A stretch of DNA of 64,000 nt from Gemmatimonadales bacterium (GTDB taxonomy: Bacteria; Gemmatimonadota; Gemmatimonadetes; Gemmatimonadales; GWC2-71-9). Where the stretch lies: the NCBI GenBank assembly GCA_019637315.1, contig JAHBVU010000012.1, positions 42,685-106,684 of the forward strand. Direction: 5' to 3'. Shown here one piece after another: positions 9,322 through 17,813 of this stretch (the stretch's first letter is position 1; the number at the start of each line of letters is the position of its first letter). Under the pieces are notes generated by a model. The model saw only the letters and a list, made by a program, of their open reading frames with translations. It had not been told where the DNA came from and searched no databases. Position numbers and translations under genes: made by a program.

Positions 9322-10209
9322 GTGACAGCCATTCGTACCGACGTCCGCGACGAAATTCTCGGCCTCGAGCCCGGCAGTCTGTGGGCCCGGTTTCGCCAGC
9401 CTGGAGGCGGGCGGGCGTTGCTCCGCCTGGTTGGCGCAGCCGCCTGGACGGTGCTGCTGCTGCCGGTGCTGATCGTGGGGATGGCGATTGCGAGCCCGCG
9501 GGCGGTCTGGCGTCGGCGCGCTCGCAATCGGATCGTCCGGCTTTGGGCTCGGGGCCTCGCCTGGATTGCCGGGATGCGGATTCAGGTCCTCGGCCCCCCG
9601 CCCGCCCCCCCCTTCTTCCTGGTGGCCAACCATGTCAGCTACGTCGACATCCTGCTCTTGCTCGCTACCACCGAGACGACCGTCTTCGTCGCCAAGCGCG
9701 AACTCGCGGCCTGGCCATTCCTGGGCTACCTGACGCGCCTGGTTGGGACGATTTACCTCGATCGGGCCAGCCGCCGCGATGCGCGGCGGGCGGTGGCCGC
9801 GCTGGACCATTGCACCCGGTCGGGCGACGGCGCGATTGCCTTTCCCGAAGGCACCAGCTCCGACGGCGCCACGGTCTATCCGATGAAAGCCGCGCTGTTC
9901 GAGTGGGCCGCCGCCGACGCCCGGCCCGTCCGCACCGCTACGATCTACTACCAGACCGCGGTGGATGCGCCGCCAGCGCGAACGGCGATCTGCTGGTGGG
10001 GAACCGCGCCCTTCCTGCCCCACCTGATCGACCTCTGCCGGCTGCGCGGCTTTGCCGGCACGGTACATTTCCACCATCACCCGATCGTCGGGGCCGATCG
10101 CGCGGAACTCGCCAGTCGCGCACGTGACCGGATCGCTGAACACTTCGTTCCCCACGTTGAATCACTCTCCTCATCGGAAAGCGTCCGGTATGTCCACTCC
10201 TCGCCGTGA
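9322..10209 (+). CDS. PlsC-type 1-acyl-sn-glycerol-3-phosphate acyltransferase family protein
   Basis: A protein of 295 residues starting with GTG. A hydrophobic segment (about residues 36-57) anchors it in the inner membrane. The acyltransferase motifs are clear: NHVSYVD (the HX4D catalytic motif) and FPEGTSS (substrate phosphate binding). The family transfers a fatty acyl chain to the sn-2 position of lysophosphatidate; some members act on ornithine or other lysolipids instead. A second, shorter family member lies at 38262-38981, and that one sits in a housekeeping cluster, so this copy may act on a special lipid. The 3' end overlaps the next gene by 20 bases, which suggests translational coupling. 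Confidence 0.85.
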   Translation: MTAIRTDVRDEILGLEPGSLWARFRQPGGGRALLRLVGAAAWTVLLLPVLIVGMAIASPRAVWRRRARNRIVRLWARGLAWIAGMRIQVLGPPPAPPFFLVANHVSYVDILLLLATTETTVFVAKRELAAWPFLGYLTRLVGTIYLDRASRRDARRAVAALDHCTRSGDGAIAFPEGTSSDGATVYPMKAALFEWAAADARPVRTATIYYQTAVDAPPARTAICWWGTAPFLPHLIDLCRLRGFAGTVHFHHHPIVGADRAELASRARDRIAEHFVPHVESLSSSESVRYVHSSP

Positions 10210-10852
10210 ATTCCTCGAGCGCCTGGCGGCTGGTGCCGCATTGACCGTCGGCCTGGGCGGCCTCGACCCCGACGCAGTCCAGGCACAGACCGCCCAGAAT
10301 ACGACCTGGGACACGCGCTGGCCGGATCGAATCAAGGGCTCGCATCGAGCGGTGTTTGATGCCTCGGAACTCGAAGGCGGCGCGGGCGTGCTGCGCGCCA
10401 TCATTTGGCGGATGCAGTACATGGCAACACTGGGCATCGACGGCTCAGACCTCACGGCCGTTGCCGTCATCCGCCATTCAGCCATTCCGCTCGCGATGAG
10501 CCAGGCATTCTGGGATCGCTACCAGCTTGGGAAGAAGCTCAAACTTAAAGATGCTTCGACCCAGAAGGTCTCCAACGTCAATCCAATCCTGCTGCCAGAC
10601 GATCGCCTGCCGCCGACCTGGAAGGGCTTGAACCTGGACGGCCTGTTCGCGACCGGAGGGCTCGCCCTCGCGTGCGACCTCGCGCTCGGCTCGCTGATTT
10701 CGATCGTGGCCAAAGAGGACAAGCTGGAGCGCCCCGAGGCTCGCGCTCGGGTCGTCGAGTCGATTTACCCGGGCGTCATCCTGCAACCGTCCGGTGTCTT
10801 CGCCGTCATTCGTGCCCAGGAAGCAGGCTGCCAGTACATCCGCTCGGCCTGA
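10190..10852 (+). CDS. Tat-exported DsrE-like protein
   Basis: A protein of 220 residues. ATG at 10190 begins a Tat signal peptide (RREFLERLAAGAALTVG with twin arginines at 5-6), cleaved near AVQAQ. The start lies within the end of the acyltransferase gene and has a GGAAAG ribosome site there. The mature part resembles the DsrE/DsrF-like family seen in many Tat-exported proteins: a KGSHRAVFD strand, a helix with RAIIWRMQYM, RHSAIPLAM, a long variable loop, and a final GVILQPSGVFAVIRAQEAGC segment. The lone Cys close to the C-terminus is a candidate functional residue. Family members are linked to sulfur transfer, but a role is not proven for exported ones. Confidence 0.6.
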   Translation: MSTPRREFLERLAAGAALTVGLGGLDPDAVQAQTAQNTTWDTRWPDRIKGSHRAVFDASELEGGAGVLRAIIWRMQYMATLGIDGSDLTAVAVIRHSAIPLAMSQAFWDRYQLGKKLKLKDASTQKVSNVNPILLPDDRLPPTWKGLNLDGLFATGGLALACDLALGSLISIVAKEDKLERPEARARVVESIYPGVILQPSGVFAVIRAQEAGCQYIRSA

Positions 10853-10870
10853 CCGCCAGCCCTGGATACG

Positions 10871-10914
10871 AAACGGGGGACCCGGCGGTTGGCCGGGTCC
10901 CCCGTCGCGTTTGC
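10871..10914. terminator. Intrinsic terminator between convergent genes
   Basis: GGGGGACCCGG (10875-10885) pairs perfectly with CCGGGTCCCCC (10893-10903) around a 7-base loop. It is flanked by GAAAC on the left and CGCGTTT on the right, between convergent stops at 10852 and 10923. The U-tails are short, but the stem is very stable. Confidence 0.65.
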
Positions 10915-10922
10915 ACCCTCGG

Positions 10923-11930
10923 TCAGCGGCCGGGATTGAAGAGAAAGAAGTCGTACGCGGCGCGCGCCGCCTGCGCAATCGCGCGCTCCTGGGCCGGTGT
11001 ATCGCGCGTCGAGCGCTTGACGAAGGCGCTGACCACGACATGCCCGGCGTTGTTCGGCAGTTCGATGATCCCGACATCCGCCGCGACACCCAGCCCGAGT
11101 GTTCCCGTCTTGTGGGCGACTCGTACGTCGGGGGGCAGCAACCCCTTGATCCGGGCGGCCCCGGTTTCGCAGCGATACATGATGTCGAGCAGCAGCGCCG
11201 TGCTCGCCGGACTGAGCGCCTCACCCTTGAAGACCTTCCGCAGCAGCGCCGTCATCCCTTCCGGCGTCGCCGTATCGCGCTTATCGGCATAGAACCGGTC
11301 GACCGCCGCCTTCCGTTCCTCCTCGGTTTGCGGCCGAGGCAACGTTCGGAAGAGGTCGCGGCTCCACTCCCCCTCCGGGGGCAGACCGGTGATTCCAACG
11401 GCATCGGCAATGAGATTGAGTGTCGGACGGTCGGCCGACACGCCACGCACACCAAGTGCGGCCATTCGGGCATTGACCCGTTCACCGCCCCCTACGACCC
11501 GAAACAGAACGTCGGTAGCGGCATTGTCGCTGATCAGCATCATCAGCTCGAGCAGGTTGCGAATCGAGAGCGCAACGCCCGGGGCACCGAAGAGTCGGGT
11601 CAACGTGCCGCTGCCGGGGTGCATGTCACTCGCTTCGAGCGCAATCATGCTGTCGAGCCGGATCCGCCCCTGATCGACCTGATGGAGCAGCTCTACCGCG
11701 AGAGGAACCTTGACCGCACTGGCCATCGGAAAGTGATCACCGGCGCCTACCATGATCTCACGCCCGGTTTCGATGTGATGAATGCCGACACCGAGCACAC
11801 CACCTGAGATCGGCGCGACCCGCTCGATCTCGGCTTTGAGGAGATCGAGTCGGCCATCTTGAGCAACGACGGGCGCGGCGACAGTGCCAAGGGCAACGGC
11901 CACGCCAACGGTCCGAAGGAGGGTCCGCAT
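10923..11930 (-). CDS. Class A beta-lactamase-like serine hydrolase lacking Glu166
   Basis: A protein of 335 residues with a signal peptide (1-23). Class A landmarks are present: SAVK at 71-74 with the nucleophilic serine, SDN at 134-136, and HKTG at 273-276. The omega-loop motif ExxLN, whose glutamate activates the deacylating water in true class A enzymes, reads R168-P-T-L-N172, so Glu166 appears replaced by Arg. A segment of about 45 residues then separates it from the RDTATP motif (218-223), where TEM-type enzymes have about 8. It may therefore be a slow penicillin binder, DD-peptidase-like or another hydrolase rather than a resistance enzyme. It stands alone, with a terminator behind it. 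Confidence 0.8.
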   Translation of the reverse strand: MRTLLRTVGVAVALGTVAAPVVAQDGRLDLLKAEIERVAPISGGVLGVGIHHIETGREIMVGAGDHFPMASAVKVPLAVELLHQVDQGRIRLDSMIALEASDMHPGSGTLTRLFGAPGVALSIRNLLELMMLISDNAATDVLFRVVGGGERVNARMAALGVRGVSADRPTLNLIADAVGITGLPPEGEWSRDLFRTLPRPQTEEERKAAVDRFYADKRDTATPEGMTALLRKVFKGEALSPASTALLLDIMYRCETGAARIKGLLPPDVRVAHKTGTLGLGVAADVGIIELPNNAGHVVVSAFVKRSTRDTPAQERAIAQAARAAYDFFLFNPGR

Positions 11931-12003
11931 ACGGGGCTTCCTTTGAGAAGGGATCGGAGAATCGACACTGCGGTCGAGCGGTGCCGAATAGTAACCTCCG
12001 TCC

Positions 12004-14394
12004 CTACGGCGTCACGAACAGCGTGGCCCAGTCTCGGCCCTGCCGCGCCACCGCCTTGAGATGCAGCAACCCGGCCGTCGCATCGAAGAAGTAGCGATCA
12101 CCACTGCTGGCATCGAGTTCCGCCAGCGAGGCTGCGGCCGGGATGGTGGTCGTGGTGCTGTAATCCCGATAGACCCGGATGCCAGCTCCCAGGTAGGGTA
12201 GCGACACACGCACCCAGTCACCCGGTGCGAGTCCGTTGGCATAGACCTGAGGCTTGGTGGGCAGCGCCGTCCGGTACACCACGCGATAGCTTCGACGCGC
12301 GGGCACCGTGGCCGAGACGTGGTACGCCTGGCCCGGCACCCCGATGTAGCCCGTGGTAGCGCCGTCGTCGCGAACCAGATCGAGCGGTGCGACGGCCGCC
12401 TGATCCGCCGACCGGAGCCGAATGTTGACGTAGGGTCCGGTGCACACGTGGGCGTTCCAGCTCGCATCGAGCCGGCAACCCGGGGTGACCATGACATTGG
12501 CGCGTGAAACGACGGTCTGACCGGCCACTCCGGTCAGACTGCCATCCGAATCGAGCACGACCGACGCTTTGTCGCCGTCTTTGTCGTCACGGGGATTCTC
12601 GAAGAAGAGCCGGTTGGCGTTCACAAATGCCAGCTGCGTACCGAAGTTGCGGGGATTGACCGGAAAACCATTGGCTCGATTGTAGCCCAGCGCGCTCATA
12701 TAGTTCGAGCCGCTCGGCATGAAGTTGACGAAGGTGACTCGCTCCGCTCCGACTCGGCCATCATAGAACTCGTAGCCCCGGACCGGGAAGTTGGCCGTGA
12801 AGGCGGTGGCCGAGTTGTCGGTGCGACCGACGATCAGGGCCGACTCCAGGAAGGACTCGCTCGATGCAAAGGTAGCGCCGATATGATTGTCACTCAGCAC
12901 CGCACCGGTCAGCTTGTGACCGGTTCCCCGAAGCCAGACCGCCCGGCCCGTATGCTTGTAGCCGACGAAGTTTCGAAACACGGTCGTGACCACGGCGGAG
13001 CTCGTGTTGCCTGGCGTCTCGCGGGCGGTGTGATGCGCCGTTTCGACGGTACCGTCTGGCCTCGGGCCGTGATCGACGTTGAGACCCGTGTTACGGTTCG
13101 AGTGCGCCACATTGTCCGAGAATTCGCCGAGCGGGGTCTGCCGCGGCAAGGCCGGATGACCGGACGAGAGCCCAGTTGGTGAAACCGGCAACGCGAACCA
13201 AAAGCCGAAGCCACGGGACCCCGCCGCGACGTTTCTACGGAATACGTTGTCAGGGTTGGTGATCCAGAACGTCGCCGGGTCGTTGTCGGACGGCAGCACC
13301 CGGTCGGCCGGCTCCGGCCGGCGCGTCACGAGCCCCAGGTTGTCTTCCAGGACGTTGCCAGTCTCGGCGCCGTCTTCCAGAAAGAAGGCGTGGCCCAGGT
13401 TGTCGTAGCAGATATTGCGGGAAACCTTCAGATCCTGCGTGCCATGAATCGTGAGGCAGCGATTGAAGGTCTTCCAGACGCTGTTGTTCCGGAAGTACTG
13501 TCCGTCGACCGAGCCTGCCATGTGCCAGTGCATCGGGTAACGGGCGAGCTTGCCCCTCTGACCCATCCGGGTGAACTCAACGCCCTGGACCCTGGCCTGG
13601 GCGCCGGCATTGACGACGACCTGTCCCCCCGACCCGGTTGCCAGACTGGTCGAGTCTCCCTGAATGACGATGTTGCGGCTGAGCAGCCCGACCTCGCCGC
13701 GCTGATCGACCGACCGGCCCTCGATCTGCTGGACCACCCCCCAATGACGGTATCGAAGGGCAGGCTGGAACGTCACGGTGTTGCCCTGCACAGCGGTGAT
13801 GACAACCTCTTCCGCCTGGAAGGGATCGAAATCGGTCGATGCCAGAACGATCCGGTCGCCGGCCCGCCAGTCGAAGGTACCGGCCAACTGCAGCTGCGTT
13901 ACGCCCGGTTCCGCCGTAGCACTCAGTTTGGTCCAGGTCGTCCGCAGCTCCCCATGCAGATCTAGGGTTCCGCTCAGCACCGCGAGCACACGACCGCCCA
14001 TACCCTGCACGTCCTCGGTATCGGAGCCGGTCAACGTGATGGCAGCCCGATGGGTGTAGGGCGCATCCGCGGTGCCGATTCTGAGCCCGCCGCGCACGAC
14101 GATCCAGTCCGCCGTCAGATTGAGATCCTGGCCGTCGAAGTGCAGCTGGCCGTCGATCGTCAGGCTGCGCAGCGCAGGGGGAGAAACGTCGAGCACCACC
14201 ACCCGGTCGGCGGGAATCGTCACCGACTCGCCGAGCACCGGGACCCGGTTGCCGGGCCAGATCGACGCGTCGGACCACCGGAGGGCACCCGCGGGTGAGC
14301 CGGGCGGTGGTTCCATGTGCTCGCGTTCGGTTACACAGGCACCCGTCAGGGTGACGAGGAGGACGGCGTGACGAACAGGGGATGACCGAACCAT
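12004..14394 (-). CDS. CEMIP/TMEM2-like G8-domain beta-helix lipoprotein
   Basis: A protein of 796 residues. The N-terminus carries a lipobox-like LTGAC (Cys20), so it is probably lipid-anchored. A G8 domain follows (about residues 36-170), recognised by WPGNRVPVLGESVTIP and VVVLDVSPPALRSLTIDG, and then right-handed beta-helix repeats with Asn ladders. From memory, the order of motifs follows the animal hyaluronan-degrading proteins CEMIP and TMEM2 nearly end to end: YPMHWHMAGSVDG, IHGTQDL, GHAFFLEDGAE, FWITNPDN, GFGFWF, NVAHSN, WLRG, NFPVRGYEFYDG, DKDGDKASV, GDWVRVSLPY and YFFDATAGLLHLK. The GG domains of the animal proteins are absent. A polysaccharide-binding or cleaving role is an inference; it stands alone between a beta-lactamase-like gene and a divergent regulator. 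Confidence 0.8.
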   Translation of the reverse strand: MVRSSPVRHAVLLVTLTGACVTEREHMEPPPGSPAGALRWSDASIWPGNRVPVLGESVTIPADRVVVLDVSPPALRSLTIDGQLHFDGQDLNLTADWIVVRGGLRIGTADAPYTHRAAITLTGSDTEDVQGMGGRVLAVLSGTLDLHGELRTTWTKLSATAEPGVTQLQLAGTFDWRAGDRIVLASTDFDPFQAEEVVITAVQGNTVTFQPALRYRHWGVVQQIEGRSVDQRGEVGLLSRNIVIQGDSTSLATGSGGQVVVNAGAQARVQGVEFTRMGQRGKLARYPMHWHMAGSVDGQYFRNNSVWKTFNRCLTIHGTQDLKVSRNICYDNLGHAFFLEDGAETGNVLEDNLGLVTRRPEPADRVLPSDNDPATFWITNPDNVFRRNVAAGSRGFGFWFALPVSPTGLSSGHPALPRQTPLGEFSDNVAHSNRNTGLNVDHGPRPDGTVETAHHTARETPGNTSSAVVTTVFRNFVGYKHTGRAVWLRGTGHKLTGAVLSDNHIGATFASSESFLESALIVGRTDNSATAFTANFPVRGYEFYDGRVGAERVTFVNFMPSGSNYMSALGYNRANGFPVNPRNFGTQLAFVNANRLFFENPRDDKDGDKASVVLDSDGSLTGVAGQTVVSRANVMVTPGCRLDASWNAHVCTGPYVNIRLRSADQAAVAPLDLVRDDGATTGYIGVPGQAYHVSATVPARRSYRVVYRTALPTKPQVYANGLAPGDWVRVSLPYLGAGIRVYRDYSTTTTIPAAASLAELDASSGDRYFFDATAGLLHLKAVARQGRDWATLFVTP

Positions 14395-14538
14395 CGACCA
14401 CTCCGGCTCACGAACAATGTCAGACCGGAATCGCGCTCAGCGAGGAGACTCGATTCCGACAGTTGGGATCCAGACCCGTCGGAGTGGTCGCACGTTTTGC
14501 GCCGCCCCGTTACCAGGACAGCGGTTGCAGTCGACGAG

Positions 14539-14733
14539 CTAGGCCGGGCTTCCCGAGCGGCTATCCGCGCAATCCTTCGCAGCCCGGACCTCATTCTGGC
14601 GTCCCGACAGCAGCGTCTCGGTCTCTGACTCGATCGGCGCCCACCAGGCATATAGCACGATGCGAGGCCGCTCCGGGCGGGAGCCACCGCGCGCCAGCGT
14701 CGGCAACTCAAACGGCAGGGGGATGGAGGTCAT
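14539..14733 (-). CDS. Possible small protein, unknown
   Basis: A 64-residue frame starts at ATG 14733 with AAGGA about 10 bases upstream, a fair ribosome site. The sequence begins MTSIPLPFELPTLARGG and is followed by a RPRIVLYAWWAP core, with a charged tail and no membrane segment. It reads in the same direction as the G8 gene, 144 bases upstream of it. Chance open frames of this size are common in GC-rich DNA, so this is only a candidate. Confidence 0.2.
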   Translation of the reverse strand: MTSIPLPFELPTLARGGSRPERPRIVLYAWWAPIESETETLLSGRQNEVRAAKDCADSRSGSPA

Positions 14734-14762
14734 TTGCGAAGTCCTTGGTGAATGTCTACGTT
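14734..14762 (+). promoter_or_regulatory. Candidate promoter for the BTAD regulator gene
   Basis: TTGCGA (14734-14739) and TACGTT (14757-14762) are 17 bases apart on the plus strand, about 70 bases before the ATG at 14835. This is a visual match to the sigma70 pattern only. Confidence 0.3.
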
Positions 14763-14834
14763 CCAGACAACCGACCCCCCTCATCACCCCGTCGTGACTG
14801 CTATCGCTCCTCGTTTCGTGGCATTGTTGCCGGC

Positions 14835-17444
14835 ATGATCGAGCTTCGCACCCTGGGTGCGGTCGACCTTCGTTCTTCGGACGGGGCCGAGCTTCGCGCC
14901 GTCCTGCAGCAGCCCAAGCGGCTGGCCCTGCTGGTCTATCTGGCGTCAGCCAAGCCCGGCAAACTGATCCGTCGCGATTCGCTTCTGGCCCTGTTCTGGC
15001 CCGAGCTCGACCAGGACCACGCCCGGGCCGCCCTGCGTCGGGCCCTCTACTTTCTCCGTCAGGCCGGCGGCCCCGACCTGATCGTCAGCCGAGGTGACGA
15101 GGAAGTCGGGGTTGCTGCCGACCGGATCTGGTGCGATGCCAACGCCTTCGACCTGGCGGTCGACGAGAACCAGTTGGAGCGCGCGCTGGAGACCTACCGG
15201 GGAGACTTTCTCGACGGCTTCTACGTGCAGGGTGCACCAGAGGCCGAAGCGTGGCTCGACCGAGAGCGGATCCGCCGACGGTATGATGCGGCGTTGGCCT
15301 CCTGGCAGCTGGCTCGGGCCGCCCTGCCCGATCTGTCGGCGGCGGCCCGGTGGGCTCAACGGGCCATCGAACTTGCCCCCCAGGACGAGGACGCCATCCT
15401 TGCCTACCTGCTGGAACTGGAGCGCCGGGGCGAACGGAGCCTCGCCCTCCGCCTCTATTCCCAGGCTGCCGAACGGATTCAGACCGAACTCGGTACGGCA
15501 CCGCATACGAAGCTGACGACCGCTGCCGACCGGATCCGCAATGCCGGACCGGTCGCCGTTGTCGCAACCGCTCGCGACGAATGGCTGGTGGCCGTCTGCC
15601 CCTTCGTGGTCCGCGGGGACCCCGGGTTCGCCTATCTCGCCGAGGGCATGGTCGACCTGCTCAGTACCAAACTCGATGGCACCGGCGCCCTCCGGACCAC
15701 CGACCCCCGCACCGTGCTCCAACTGGCCGGCCCCACGGCGTCGACCGGAGCCGACCTCGCCACCGGAGCGCGGATCGCCGAGCAGCTGAGCGCCGGCTTG
15801 TTCGTCATCGGCACCATCGTGGAGAGCGGTGGGCGCCTGGAAGCCAGCGTCGGGCTGCACCAGGCGGATCGAACCCTGCGCGCCCGGGTCGAGGGCCGCA
15901 CCGAAACCGAAAGCGGGCTCTTCGATCTCGTCGACGAGCTGATCCGTCGTCTGGTGGCCGACTTCGACCAGTCCGCCGCCGGTCGGTTGAGCCGGCTCGC
16001 TGCCCTGACGACCAGTTCGCTTCCGGCGTTGCGCGCCTACCTGCAGGGCGAACACGAGTTCCGGCTAGGGCGACACCTCCAGGCGCTCGACCTGTTCCGT
16101 CGTTCCACGGGGGAAGATCCCTCGTTTGCGCTGGCCTACTATCGATTGGCCTCTTCTCTTGCCGCGAATGCGCTGATCGGCCCGGCGCGGCAGGCCTCTG
16201 CCGACGCCTATCGGCACCGCGATCGCCTGTCGGATCACGACCGCCTGCTGCTCGAGGCCCAGCACGCCTGGCTCCATGGTCACACCGGCGAGGCTGAGCG
16301 TCGGTATGTCAGCCTTACCATGGCGTTTCCCGAGCACGTCGAGCCCTGGTACCTGCTCGGCGATCTGCTGCTCCACGCCAATCCATACCGAGGCCGCTCG
16401 ATTGTCGAAGCGCGGGAACCGCTGGAACGTGCGCTCCGAATCGACAGCGCGCACATCGGCGCCCTGACCCAGCTGGCTCGCCTTGCCGCTCTCGAAGGCC
16501 GGCGCGAGGACCTCGCGCGACTGGTCGACCGCGCCCTCGAGTTGAGCCCCACCGCCGATCAGGCCTTGGGGCTCGATGTGCTCCGGGCCTTTGCCCTCGG
16601 ATCGCCTGCGGAGCAGCAGGCCGTGGTCGAGGCCGTTGCACGAGCATCGGGACTCGTGATTGCGAGGGCGTTTACCGATATCACGCTTTATGTTCGCGAC
16701 CTGGCGGGTGCCGAGCGCCTGGCCGCCGCGGTGCTGCCTGCGGCCCGGTCGAACGATTTTGCCGCGCTGGGCAACATCATCCTGGCCCATCTCGAGCTCG
16801 CGCTGGGCCGCGACGACGCCGTGACAGCCCGCCTGGCGACGGCGAGCAGGCTCGAACCGGTCTGGGGTTTGGAACTGCGGGCCTACTTTGCGGCTCTGCC
16901 GTTTGCGGATACGGGGAAAGAGGCTCGCGACCAGCTCGAAGCCGAGCTGCAGTCCTGGAACGCGGACGGTCTGCCAGCAAGCATTGCGCCGCCATTCGTG
17001 TTTCACGACGGGCTGCATCCGCATCTGCGCAGCTATCTTCTTGGCCTGCTTGCTGCGCGTCGCAAGGACGCCGCGGCCGTGCGCCTCGCGGCAGAGACGC
17101 TCTCCGAGCTGGCGGTGCCGGCCGGCGCCGAGGCCATGACGGAACAGTTGGGGCGAACGCTCGATGCCCTGGCGTGGCGTCTCGAAGGCCGGCCCGGCGA
17201 CGCGCTGGCCGCACTGGAACGCCTCAAAACGGATGTCTGGTTCCAGTACGCCGTCGGCTCACCGTTCTTTGCGGGAACCTATCAGCGTTTTCTGCGCGCC
17301 GAGCTGCTCGAGCAGGTCGGGCGCGTCGATGAGGCGATCCGATGGTGGGAGACGATTGCCCAGCGCTCGCCGTTCGAATTGGCTTTTGCCCCGGCCGCTG
17401 CCAGCCGTATCCGGCAGGCTGCCTCACCCCAGGTGTCATCATGA
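14835..17444 (+). CDS. BTAD/SARP-type regulator with TolB-like and TPR tail
   Basis: A protein of 869 residues. ATG 14835 is chosen because MIELRTLGAVDLR is the usual start of the OmpR-like winged-helix of SARP/BTAD proteins. The DNA-binding part spans about residues 1-95 (RRDSLLALFWPELD, ARAALRRALYFLR) and the bacterial transcriptional activation domain about 96-250. Residues from about 272 onward form a TolB N-terminal-like domain (VAVCPFVV...GMVDLLSTKLDG), then TPR-like helices to the end. The same TolB/TPR tail follows the kinase domain of the protein at 46702-49560. It is probably a cytoplasmic transcription activator whose tail senses a ligand or partner. Its stop codon overlaps the start of a small lipoprotein gene by 4 bases. 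Confidence 0.8.
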   Translation: MIELRTLGAVDLRSSDGAELRAVLQQPKRLALLVYLASAKPGKLIRRDSLLALFWPELDQDHARAALRRALYFLRQAGGPDLIVSRGDEEVGVAADRIWCDANAFDLAVDENQLERALETYRGDFLDGFYVQGAPEAEAWLDRERIRRRYDAALASWQLARAALPDLSAAARWAQRAIELAPQDEDAILAYLLELERRGERSLALRLYSQAAERIQTELGTAPHTKLTTAADRIRNAGPVAVVATARDEWLVAVCPFVVRGDPGFAYLAEGMVDLLSTKLDGTGALRTTDPRTVLQLAGPTASTGADLATGARIAEQLSAGLFVIGTIVESGGRLEASVGLHQADRTLRARVEGRTETESGLFDLVDELIRRLVADFDQSAAGRLSRLAALTTSSLPALRAYLQGEHEFRLGRHLQALDLFRRSTGEDPSFALAYYRLASSLAANALIGPARQASADAYRHRDRLSDHDRLLLEAQHAWLHGHTGEAERRYVSLTMAFPEHVEPWYLLGDLLLHANPYRGRSIVEAREPLERALRIDSAHIGALTQLARLAALEGRREDLARLVDRALELSPTADQALGLDVLRAFALGSPAEQQAVVEAVARASGLVIARAFTDITLYVRDLAGAERLAAAVLPAARSNDFAALGNIILAHLELALGRDDAVTARLATASRLEPVWGLELRAYFAALPFADTGKEARDQLEAELQSWNADGLPASIAPPFVFHDGLHPHLRSYLLGLLAARRKDAAAVRLAAETLSELAVPAGAEAMTEQLGRTLDALAWRLEGRPGDALAALERLKTDVWFQYAVGSPFFAGTYQRFLRAELLEQVGRVDEAIRWWETIAQRSPFELAFAPAAASRIRQAASPQVSS

Positions 17445-17803
17445 GAGCAATCATGCAACGCACGACGGCCAGCCTCCTGATCGTCGCTATGCTGAGCGGA
17501 TGCGCGGGCTGGCGCGCACAGAACGCGCCGGTCACCGAGGTCGTGGCCCGAAATCCTGATGCGGTCCGGGTCAGTACGGCAGACTCGTCCGGCATCGTGG
17601 TGTTCAGTCCACGAATTCAGAACGACACGCTGACCGGGTTTCCGACAGACCTCGCAATCCAGCGGGTCACCGTGCCCGTCAGTGAGATCACCGGCGTCGC
17701 GACCCGGTACAAGCACATCGGCAAGACGCTCCTGGCCGGGATCGCGATCGTGGGCGGCATTGCGGTGTACGGACTGCTCCAGAGCCTCAACGGGGTCCGG
17801 TAG
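17441..17803 (+). CDS. Small lipoprotein with C-terminal hydrophobic segment
   Basis: A protein of 120 residues starting at ATG 17441, which overlaps the TGA of the BTAD gene (ATGA), so translation is coupled. A start 12 bases further in is also possible. The lipobox LSGC ends at Cys21. A beta-rich middle (GIVVFSPRIQNDTLTGF) reads like a short barrel or SH3-like fold, and a hydrophobic GIAIVGGIAVYGLL stretch lies near the C-terminus. I do not recognise a named family. Coupling to the regulator suggests that the lipoprotein is its target, sensor partner or regulator. Confidence 0.65.
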   Translation: MRAIMQRTTASLLIVAMLSGCAGWRAQNAPVTEVVARNPDAVRVSTADSSGIVVFSPRIQNDTLTGFPTDLAIQRVTVPVSEITGVATRYKHIGKTLLAGIAIVGGIAVYGLLQSLNGVR

Positions 17804-17813
17804 CCGGGCGCCG

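Larger units (their letters stand above)
14395..14834. other. 440-base divergent intergenic region
   Basis: This gap separates the leftward G8 lipoprotein from the rightward BTAD regulator. It must hold promoters in both directions; one candidate for the right side is given separately. It also contains a possible small minus-strand gene (14539-14733). I see no riboswitch, tRNA or repeat in it. The plus strand is open back to 14382 in the frame of the regulator, but the composition upstream of 14835 shows no conserved protein features. Confidence 0.5.

Noticed and set aside
14382..14834. Upstream extension of the BTAD regulator reading frame
   Set aside because: The frame is open, but the extra 151 residues show no conserved features, and the winged-helix start at 14835 matches the family.
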